This document shows positions 1 to 10,100 of a stretch of 64,000 nt of DNA, piece by piece. Below the pieces are notes generated by a model. That model did not search any database and was not told where the DNA came from. It saw only the letters and a list, made by a program, of their open reading frames with translations. The DNA is from Karalla daura (taxonomy: Eukaryota; Chordata; Actinopteri; Chaetodontiformes; Leiognathidae): NCBI GenBank assembly GCA_029224185.1, contig CM055207.1, forward strand, positions 13,892,791-13,956,790, written 5' to 3'. The stretch's first letter is position 1. The number at the start of each line of letters is the position of its first letter. Made by a program: the position numbers and the translations under genes.

Positions 1-751
1 CTTGTACAGAATAGTTGAATGTGAGGTACCCACTAAGCTTGTTTTACATTCCACTGCAGCTTTGGAGAACCGCTAGTACAACATATCCCCTGTACTTCGT
101 TCAATGACAAATCAAGATGACAGAATGTGAACTAAAACATGGCGGGGGTGGGGGGGTGATCTGAACACTGTTTCCATCACGTGGAACATGCCAGACTACT
201 CATCTCGTATCTCGCCGCATTTCTGCTTTTGAGCAAAAAAAAAAAAAAAAAAAAAAACGACCACTGGGAACAGGATGGACTAGCCGATTAATCGCGTCGC
301 ATCCATAGGACAGCGAGGCACAGGGTCTGCAGCTGTGCGTCCCTTTTGTTTACCCCTCAAACTGAATGGAGCCCAGGCTCCCCTGCTGTACATACAAAGA
401 GTGGACAAACAGGAACACCTTACAGGCACCCAGCCCTGGTGGGTCTGCCCTCCATTATTAGCCTCATCCCTGCTTCGGCGGTTGAGCAACTCACTCACTT
501 GCCCGTGGCCGTTAAACAATGTTACCTAAAACAAGAAGAAAATGGGGGGCGAAAGCGAAAAATAAGGGCGACATAAGAGCAGCTGGGCTCGCTCCTCGGC
601 TCCTCTGGGTGTGCCGACACCAGATGTAGACTGTTTATGTGTGTCCCCACAGCAGCAGCTGCAGCTACACAGATGTGGAAACTTTCCCACCGCGTTTCTA
701 GCAGCCCTCTCCCCCGCTAACTGGCCCTACCTGGGTCGCCAGAGAGCTCAC
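1..751 (-). other. gna13: gna13 intron 1 (partial)
   Basis: Sequence downstream (in minus-strand sense) of the gna13 exon 1 donor. It holds a 23-base A run at 235-257, a short G-rich stretch near 144-157, and no open frame resembling the next G-alpha exon. Nothing else recognised. Confidence 0.75.
235..257. repeat. poly(A) run
   Basis: Twenty-three consecutive A residues on the plus strand inside gna13 intron 1. Could be a retroposon tail remnant or a simple mononucleotide tract. Confidence 0.9.
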
Positions 752-1034
752 CTTTGATAACGTTGCTGTAGATAGTAGCTTTGAACTCCTCCCGGGCCGA
801 CTGGTCGAAGTCCTGGCCGTGGATGATCCGCATTTGTTTGAGGAAAGTCGACTTGCCGCTCTCGCCGGCCCCGAGCAGCAGGATCTTCACCAGCCGCTTC
901 ACGTACGTTTTCTCCCGGGAGAGGCATCGGTCGATCTCCTTGGACCTCCGTATCTGCTCTACCTCGCCGTTGTTGAGCAGGCAGACGGGCAAACAAACTT
1001 TTAACACGGACCTGGTCGGCAGGAAATCCGCCAT
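752..1034 (-). CDS. gna13: G protein subunit alpha-13, coding exon 1 (partial gene)
   Basis: Encodes the first 94 residues of a G12/13-class G-alpha subunit, which couples receptors to RhoGEFs at the plasma membrane. Visible: start MADFLPTRSVLKVC; Cys14 and Cys18, the family's palmitoylation positions; the KEIDRCLSREKTYVKRLVK helix; the GTP-binding P-loop GAGESGKS at residues 55-62; and KQMRIIHGQDFDQ. The exon ends after AAA G with a GTGAGC donor (minus strand), exactly where the family continues with NVIKG. The Met at 1034 was chosen although an in-frame ATG lies 21 codons upstream, because the family starts at MADFLP. The remaining exons lie left of the window. Teleosts often keep two copies (a/b); which one this is cannot be decided. 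Confidence 0.95.
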
Positions 1035-2055
1035 GTTCGCACTAACTTCATCGATGCTAATTTGATGCGCGTTCACGGGGCGCGGGCACGGGACCAAGCC
1101 CCTTCCCTAAACTCAGGAAGTAGCGACTAGTGTTTACCATCACTCTTTGACAGGCCCTGTGCCTTTTTAACCTACTCAAACACTGCACATTTTTTCCTCC
1201 CGAAGCTGTACTCGCGGACAAATATAGATAAAACTATATTGGTGTAACATTTGAGCCACACAGAAAAACCCCAGTTTAATGCTCTTTATCAACACCCTTT
1301 ACACCCTTTTACGCTCTGCACAGCTAAGACTATTAGCCTCGCGGCTTGACACAGACAAATATTCGCATTCTGGGTGATTTTGACTGATTAAAACGGGAAG
1401 TAATGAGTACAATTTCCGAATGAAGTGAAATAAATCGGTGCTTTGGACTCGTCCACGGACGTGTCAGTGGTGCTCTGTCGCCCCCTGCTGGTTCCCTTTC
1501 TTAATTGTGTAACACAATCCCATGGAGAGAGAAAGCCGTGCTCTGATTGGTTGATTCATGTTACATTCAGGGACTGTCGGAAAAATGTGTCTTCACTGTT
1601 AAACGCGCCGCAGAATATGAATTAAATGGTAAACAAAGGCATACAATGTTTGACTACCTTTCATAAGCATTTATGTCTTTATCACACTGGAAAATAGCAT
1701 AAATGTTGTCATTATTTGATGAATGAAGTCTAAATTGTCTGAATTTGTTTTTTAATAATTAAAGGTAATCACATGTTATTTTTGTTTAATATAATTGATT
1801 CTTAGATAGGACAGATTGTGATGATTAATAAAACCACTATGGAATTCAAAATAGTGGACAAAAGTGGAATGTACAAGCATGTCCACCATTCCCACACGCT
1901 CCCAGCAGGAGCTTGTGGGGAGCACCTGAAGGCAACACCAGTATAGATCATTGCACTGCCTCTGAAGCATCCCCACACGACACCGAGGGTTGGCAGGCGG
2001 CTGGAACCCGGTGCGTGCGTTTGTGTGTGAGAGAGAGTGACAAGCATCGGGCACC
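1035..2055. promoter_or_regulatory. divergent intergenic region between gna13 and rgs9
   Basis: About 1.0 kb separates the start codons of two genes facing apart, so both promoters and 5'UTRs should lie here. The gna13 side is CpG-richer (1040-1110). An inverted CCAAT box (GATTGG, 1545-1550) and a strong CTCF-like motif (1478-1492) are visible. The rgs9 side is AT-rich (1680-1810), then a GC-richer leader with a short GA run just before the ATG. No convincing TATA box seen for either gene. Confidence 0.6.
1478..1492 (-). promoter_or_regulatory. CTCF-like binding motif
   Basis: On the minus strand the site reads CCAGCAGGGGGCGAC, agreeing with the vertebrate CTCF core consensus at 14 of 15 positions by eye. 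It sits between two divergent promoters, a common place for insulator sites. Occupancy is inference. Confidence 0.55.
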
Positions 2056-2124
2056 ATGACGATCAGAAACGTACTGCAGGATCATGGACAGAGGTTTCGA
2101 CCACGGATGGCATGCCTCAAGAAG
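2056..2124 (+). CDS. rgs9: rgs9 coding exon 1
   Basis: Residues 1-23, starting MTIRNVLQDHGQRFRPRM. It matches the RGS9 amino terminus (MTIR...RPRMA). It ends in frame at AAG followed by a GTAGGA donor. The context before the ATG is GCACC, an acceptable start context. Confidence 0.93.
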
Positions 2125-3436
2125 GTAGGAAGGCTGTGCCTTCACACCAGACATCATGTTCACAGCCCTGCATGGGCATCAGACAATACCTGCAGATGCA
2201 CCTAGAGATAGGTCACTTGTAGGAGATCCGTCACGCAGTGTTGAGTTGTTGCGGTCTGCTCACATCTCTTAAACTCTGGCTGTGTTGGCATTTGCTCCTC
2301 AAAATGTGTTCACACCTGTATTCTTCACAGGTCTCCTGACAAATCCAGATATCCCAGTGCTTTTATGGTAGAACCAAGAAAGCCACAGAGTATCCCCCTC
2401 CACAGAATGTGCTTAAATTATACCTGCGAGTAGGGGGGTCAGTGACTTAAATGTTTATATTATGAGGCAAATGATAAGATTTCAAAAGATCCAGAAATTC
2501 AGCATGACAAGTCATCAGGATGTGCAACAGATGTCACATGTGGGCTCCGTATCCCTGTCCGTTACACTGAATGTTAGACTGTTTTGTTGCAACCTTTTCA
2601 CAGTGATAAGGTCATTCAGTTTAATAAGCACTAAGCCTGGATCAGTATCAGTGCCTCCATTTACACCAGCCAGCCACTGGAAAGAAGTTAATCCAAGCTC
2701 CCTGTATTGGAAAACAACAGCCTGGCTGAGGGGCTTGATTCAGTACCACAGCATCTCAGATTCATTCACTTCGTCCACAGGAGTTTTATGCATTGTGTTG
2801 AAATAACTTCTGGGCATTAGGAGAGAGTGCAAGGGATTTAATTGAGGCAATCTCTTTCAAGCCAACGTGGTTCGATCCCTCATCAGACTGAAGGCCTTTT
2901 TATTCAGGGTTTCATGTTTTCTCTGTGTCTGTGTTGGTTTTCACTGGGCCTTTCTATTTCACTCCCACAGTACAAAAACATGCATGTGTAGGTCGATTAG
3001 AGACTATAAATTGCCCCGAGGTGTGAGAGTGAATGGTGTGTGTGTGTGTGTGTGCTTGCCCTGTGATAGACTGGAAACCTGTCCAAGGTGTATTCCCAGG
3101 CTTCCGGTTCCCCATATGTGCACTTGGATAAGCTTCAACAGATCCGTCAAGGTACAAAATTAGCCAAGATGATGGATGGATAATTACAATCTCCTTCAAT
3201 TAGCCAAAAATGTTTAGAGCCAATTTTATCCGGTGCTGACAAGGTCTAGCTCTCCAGGGGAATGCTCAGGGAACTCATTTCCAGGAGAACTTTGTGTTTT
3301 GGTCCATGAAAGCCCACTTTGGTCCGGCTCAGCCTGGGGCTTATAGCCTCTCCAGGATGACTTCAAAGCACAAAGCCACTTCAAACAAGCCCGGGAGTCA
3401 TCTGCTCTCCCCCTCTCTTCCTCTCTCTCTCTCTTC

Positions 3437-3481
<45 letters not shown>

Positions 3482-4038
3482 AGACTCACACATATACAAA
3501 AAGAATTTATTTATGTGCTGCAGGATTTCTTGTCTTCCTGTACACGCACACCTGAGCTGCAGGATCAGATGATACGATAAGTAAGGAACTGTTGGGAGGG
3601 CAGTGACTCACCGCATTCCTCCCACACAAGCCAAACAAAAGCCATGAGCTCAAGCCATGAAGTAAAGTCCCCTCATCTCACCTCTGCCATGCTTAAATGC
3701 AACCTTAAGGTCTCCAGTCTCTCATTAAAACGAATGACGTTGCTGCTTATTTCATCAAACGTGTCCGTATCCATGCTGTAGTGCTGCGCAGACTCCCCCA
3801 CCACAACACAGTGTTGTCAAATCAGTCGGTTGGCATAGTGACCTCTGGCCTCATCCACTCTCACCTTGTCACTTACAATCAGTTGCCTTGGTAACGTCTT
3901 CTCACCCCCACGTATCATGGCTTTACAGGCGGAGAAGGTGATGCTGGAGATGCAAGACCCCAGAACAGGAGTGAAGTCACAGCCTCAGAGACTGGTCATA
4001 ACATCAGTACCTCATGCTATCACTGGTAAGAAGCAGAA

Positions 4039-4076
<38 letters not shown>

Positions 4077-4086
4077 ACGCACACGC

Positions 4087-4121
<35 letters not shown>

Positions 4122-7100
4122 CAAAAACAACGAAGGATGCACATTTACAGTAGTACACACACACTGCACGTTATTCAGCAGCTGGCTGTGTGATTGTGCC
4201 TGCATAGTCTCACTGGAGGATACCAGAGCTCCGGGCTCAAACTGGAGAGCACAGATTTAATCTCCATGACAACCCCTGCGGTCTCGGAGTCAGGGAGAGG
4301 GAAAAAGTAGGAGGTGAAGGAGGAGGAGGATGATTGAGCGGGCGAGTGGGAAAGAGCAAGTAACGGAGACAAAAACAAGAGATAAACAAGGGAGACAGCG
4401 AGTGGAGGAGGAAGAGGAGAAGGAGGAGGAGGAGCAAGAAAACTTGCACATCATGTGTAAACTCTGAGTCCAGGCAAGCTAGAACAGCTGGAATATCTTC
4501 TGCTTTCCTTTATTCTCCTCTCCTCTCCTCTCCTCTCCTCTCCTCTCCTCTCCTCTCCTCTCCTCTCCTCTCCTCTCCTCTCCTCTCCTCTCCTCTCCTC
4601 TCCTCTCCTCTCCTCTCCTCTCCTCTCCTCTCCTCTCCTCTCCTCTCCTCTCCTCTCTCCTTTCTTTCCTTGTCTTAGTTTTTCACCTCTGTCTTCTCTT
4701 TCCCCCTCATCTCCATTCCCCCCCTTTCGTTGTTTCTCACTGTCCTTCATCCACTCGTCCTCTTCTCCTCGTCCTCCTCCAGCTCTCCTCTTCTCTCCCA
4801 ACCATCTGCCCACAGTAGGCTCACAGGCTATGAACAGTCAGTGGCGGAGCATCACAGAGGGGTCTGGCATTTATAGACGCACGCACACCTACACGTCTTG
4901 CTTGCGCTTCGCTGTCAGAGCTGGTTTTGTAACCACCGATATAAATAAACATAATTGTATATATTCACACTGTCATCTTGTCTCCTCAGGTGAAGACATT
5001 GTTGCGTGGTTAGCCAACAGGTTCCAAATAGACGCAGAAGGTGAGAGCTGAAACTACCTGAGTGCTTTTTCTTTTGTCGCAAACCTTCAGCATCACCAGG
5101 AACAACAGCTAAACCTCTGCTCGTACCTCTGGTTCTCTGTGTTCAGAGGCCAGGAGTTTTGGCTCCATGCTGGTGGCGTTAGGATACATCTACCCTCTGC
5201 AGGAGCACAGACGCTTAGTCATCAAACAAGACGCTTCGCTCTATCGCTTCCAGGTAAACACACCTCATCTTGAAGAACTTAAGAAATCTCAGGCCATATC
5301 TAGGGTGAACTCCCTAGATATGGCTGGGATAGCCCTGATGAAGTCGTTCCAGTCTGTACAGAATATGTAGGAATTGATGATATAGTGATAATAATGAAAT
5401 AATAAAGCAAATAACGCATGCAAGAGGGACACATCTGTTGCAGTCTGTGGTGCAAAACTTTCTCTCTGTGGATCAAATGCAGGTAAAATATCTTCCAGTC
5501 TTCCAATCCGCCCCACAGTCATTCTTCTGCCTCCTTTGTGTTTTTGTCTTTTCCAGACACCATATTTCTGGCCCACGCAGCAGTGGCCTGTGGAGGACAC
5601 AGATTATGGTGAGTAGTGCCTCAAAATTTGGAGAATAGCTAATGTTAGCGTTAAGTCTAGATGGGCTGAAATGGCAAAAAAAAACACTTTTATTGAACAT
5701 TACTGTATGTAATGAGTTCACTGTCTGGCATGTCGATATTAAAAGAAGCTGTGGTCATTGCTATAATGCAGCACAGTGTGATTGTGCCACTGATTGACAA
5801 AAAGCCCAGTCAAAGTCAGTATTTTCCATACCTTATGTCATTATGTAATAAAATCCTCCCACACATGCCTCAAACCCAGGTAGCTTAGAAAGGCCATCTT
5901 GCATATGGCCACTTATATCAGCAGGAAACTGTTCACGTCTCTATAACAAAGATGGACACAACCTAAATACTCCAAAGACCATGCAAGTAGATAGTTATAT
6001 AGTTAAGTAAGGCACAAGGGCATAGATGGCAGATCATTTTAACATAAACAACACTCTTTCCATTTCCTCGTTGCAGCCATTTATCTGGCAAAAAGAAACA
6101 TACGTAAGAAAGGAATCCTGGAGCCACACGAGCAGGTGAGACCGAGGCCGAGGCACCTGTGAACAATTCACTTTCGCTCGCTGGCATTTACCCGAGGTGT
6201 CATTTCATTTCCTCAGGAGCAGTATAACCGCCTGCACAAGTGGATGAATCATAAATGGGATTTCATTGTGATGCAAGCGAAGGAGCAGTACAGGTGGGTG
6301 TGCGAGTCTCTCGGAGACGCCGCCGCGGTTTCGGATCAAGGAGGTGTTACGATTCTGTGTGCCCGTGTTTGCTTTTCTTAGGGCCGCGAAGGAGAGGAAG
6401 AAACCAGACCGGGTGGTGTTCGAGTACCAGGAGAGAGCGTACTGGGTGGTTCACAGGCCTCCGGTGAGAATACACACAACAACCACCCACAGATGCACAG
6501 ATAGTTATCGGACTTGCTCTGCGCACACAGGATACAGATCGGTGCAGATGCAGGATGGGTGGACTGCCGGCAGACACAGAAGCCTGAAAATAAATTGCGC
6601 TCCACCTCTATACTTCCCAGGGTATCTAATTAGCTCTACCCATGATGCCTCATTACCATTACATGTCCAGGCAGAGGAAAAGGGCACGGGCTGATTAATA
6701 TTTCACACTGCGTGGGAGAACGCGGGGCAGCAGCCGTTTGCGCCTCCTGTTTGCGAGGCGGCGCGCTCCTCCCGGTCTCTCTGGCTCCTCTGGCAGGGCT
6801 AAGTGGGAGACTGCTCCCCGGACCTCCAGGGAGCTCTGCGAGACCCGGGGTCCACTGTGAGTCATTTACTATGGGGTGATTTAATGAGGCGGCGTCTGCT
6901 CCGTCACGCAACCCCGAGGCCCAGACGTTTCCTGTTTCGGGTCATATTGTGCGAACGCGTTGCTGAATAAATTTGTATCTTATCAGGTTGTCGTACTGAT
7001 TGACGCGCAGGAAACCTGCGGCCAGATAGCACTTTAGCACAGACGAGGCACTCGTGCAAAATGTGAATGGGTACTTGGAGTGAGTCTGCGCTGCTCTGCC

Positions 7101-10100
7101 ACATGAGCACAAAGATGCCTTTTGGGATTCAGTTTTCAATATGCAGAGTATGTAGATGTTATATAAAGCTTTTAGATTATAGTGCCACTTTAAAACTGAT
7201 AAGCAACAGTAGTGGGGAACGGTGTGGTTGGTTTTATATGTGGTTGGACTCCAGAAATGAATCACTTAATCACAAAATCACTTATTTTAATCTGCTGATT
7301 CATTGAATTTGGTAATCCATTCATTCATCCATTCATTATCTTAACTGGTGTCACGGGGATTTGCTGGTGCAAAGCAGGGAATACACCTTGCATAATATAT
7401 TAAATCTTCAACTCTGGAACTCAGTTCTCATAGACCTCTGTGGACTGACTGGTCAAAATCTAAGTTCTTTCCAGTCAGCTTTTTTGCTAAATGCCTTAGG
7501 ACTTTTACGCTGTTAAAAATCTTCTGCTGGAAACAAACAAATCCCAACATGGGAGCGGTAGCTGGCCTGTAGTCGTCTCCCACTGTCTCGGGAGGTGTTA
7601 CACATTACCAGGCTACCATTAGCATCAGAAAACAGCCATCTGCTTTAATTAATTACTCATTTGTAAACAGTTTTTTTTGTTGGTGTGTGTGTGTGTGTCT
7701 GTGTGTGGGTGTGTGTGTGCGTAGCCAGGGACAGTGAGCGCCATGGATTATGGACTGGAGCGAAGAATAGACCCCAACACGGAGGAGGTAACAGGTGAGC
7801 ACCTGTGTGACCTCCATCAACATAATCACCGTCAATCAGCTTATATTCAATAAGAGGCTTTAATACGTGTATCCAGGTGCAGTAATGGATACTTATCCCC
7901 CACTTTCATTCACCTGCATGATGTCTCATTTAACCTCTCACTAAAATTACTTCTCCTTTCTTCTCTTTTCTTCTCTTTTTCTGCCGTAGGCATTTCCCAT
8001 GGCTCTTTATGTGTTGAGGCTTGTGAGACTGGTTCCATACACCTACACACACTCTGTAAATGGGAACTCCGCTGCTTTGTCAGGCTAAAACACATCTGGT
8101 GGAGTGCTACTACACATGTTGGAAATGAGAGCGTAGGTTAGCGCCGAGTTCGAAATTGAAAATGAAGCTGGAGAGAAGTGATCTCGGCAGACCCCTGTAT
8201 CACTTCTCAAAGCTGCAGGCTCAAGGCTACTTAATACCTCAATAATACACGCGAGCGTCTGCCTGAACTCAGCAGTGGTTGCAACATGCAGGCCCCTGGT
8301 GCAGAAATCAGAATCGGCTTTATTGCTCAGCTCATTTTCATTTTGCGTAGTCGCTATTTGGTCGCTACCACGAGTAAAAAAAAAAAAAAAAAAAAAGAGC
8401 AGAGCCTACACATCTTTTTCAACAAGTGGAAACAGTTCGATGAAAGGATCCCACAGTGACTGAAATTACCGCTACCAGACTGAGCGCACACGTTGAGCTT
8501 TGGTCTGGTCTTGGGTTTCAGTGTTGCCGTCACATGGTGTCATAGCCTGTGAGTCACACGTTAGCAACGGCCTTGACAACAACACACCGATCGATTAACA
8601 CTGATAGAGAAAGTCTGAATCGGACATGTGGTTTTATTATGTGCCTTTACACTGGTTTAGGTAACACTGGGGACGAGGGAGCAAAGAAAAGAAAACAGGA
8701 AGTCTTTTACATATAGTCGTCATGTCTGGGGATTCCCAGCGTAATACCAGTAAAATCTTTTTTTAATTATCAGTAGCAGTGATTTTGCGTAACCTGAAAT
8801 ATGACCTTTGATACGTTTCTGTTTCCAGACAAAGACGCCCGACTACTACGAGAGAATTGTGAGTGAGATTTCACCCTTTAATCTGACTCTTCCAACATTT
8901 CCGGCTCTGCTTTGTCCGACCCAACAGCTGGGCCGACCCAAAGTCTTGATTCACTGAAACGTTTTTATAGCCATCATCTCTCTCCCGCTTCCTGTAGATG
9001 ATCTTTACCCAGCAGTCCATCATGAGGCCCAGGGTGAAGTCATCAGTGTCCATTGGCGCGTAAGTGACTCTGTTCTACCCTCGTCTTGCTCACGTCTTTC
9101 AAAATGACAAATGTGCGTCTCTGCTGACTGACTGACCTGGAAATGCTGGACCACATGGAAGTCATGTGCTGATTGCATCTGATGAAACGGTGACAGCAGC
9201 CACGGCTCCAGAGGCTCTATGCAGGGTTGTCAGTCACTGGTTGAAAACAGGAAGTGAAAGTACAAACTGACTCTGAAAAGCCATTTAAACCTGTGTGCGT
9301 CAGCTTGTGTGGATTTCACCAGACCCTCTAGAAAGCTGACACAAACATGCATTGTCTGGCTGATTTCTGTTGTCTTTATATCAGAAATATTTCCTTTTTT
9401 GATATTTTCAGAATGAAATATCATGTTAGGGAAAAATTATGAACCACTCACAACTGATTTTCTCCAGTTCATGTTAAAACGTTTTGATATAGGATTTTGC
9501 CACTATTCTGAATTCCTGTTCCCTGTTCTTGCAGAATTGTAAAGTACTGTTCCACCTACAACAGCCACGATCCCTTCCTCTCCAAGTGTCTTCCCAGCAA
9601 CCCCTGGCTCACCGACGATGTCACGTACTGGACCTTGAACATGCCAAGGTGAGCTGAGGATAGATCATAATTTACTCCGTGTCCATTGAGAGTCAAACAG
9701 ATTTCGGAGCATCGTTTTGAATTTTTACCTCTGTGTGTGTGTGTGTGTGTGTGACACAGTGTGGAAATACCCACTAAAATGCGTGTGGAGAGGTGGACGT
9801 TCAGCTTTGGAGAGCTGCTCTCAGACCCGCGAGGACGAGATGATTTCAGACTCTTCCTAAAGAAAGAATTTAGCGGTACGGTGGCTCTTCATTTAAGCTC
9901 AACTTTTGCCAGAGGTTCATTCACAGTTTCATCTCTTAATCCGTTCTGAACCGTCTCAGGTGAGAACTTGGCATTCTGGGAGGGCTGTGAAGACCTGAAG
10001 TGGGGCACCGCTGCGACAATGAAGGAGAAAGCACAGCACATCTACAAGTAATGTCCTGATCTGTCACACAGTTGCTCATCGTAGTGTAGGATGAAGATTG

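Larger units (their letters stand above)
2125..3928 (+). other. rgs9: rgs9 intron 1
   Basis: 1.8-kb intron. It holds a SINE/L2-tail-like repeat copy (about 2830-3184), a CT/CA compound microsatellite (3411-3482), and otherwise unique-looking sequence without supported exons. Confidence 0.85.

Noticed and set aside
1035..1097. In-frame upstream ATG giving a 21-residue extension of gna13
   Set aside because: The extension has no family resemblance; G-alpha-13 proteins start at MADFLP, which is encoded at 1034.
4451..4813. 120-codon open frame of EERRG repeats, minus strand
   Set aside because: Produced entirely by the TCTCC pentanucleotide array; a 5-base repeat without stops is open by nature.
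7725..7736. Exon 9 of rgs9 starting at a later AG (CCAG or ACAG)
   Set aside because: Both later choices place TGA in frame given the phase 0 end of exon 8; only the GTAG acceptor restores the conserved DYGLER segment.
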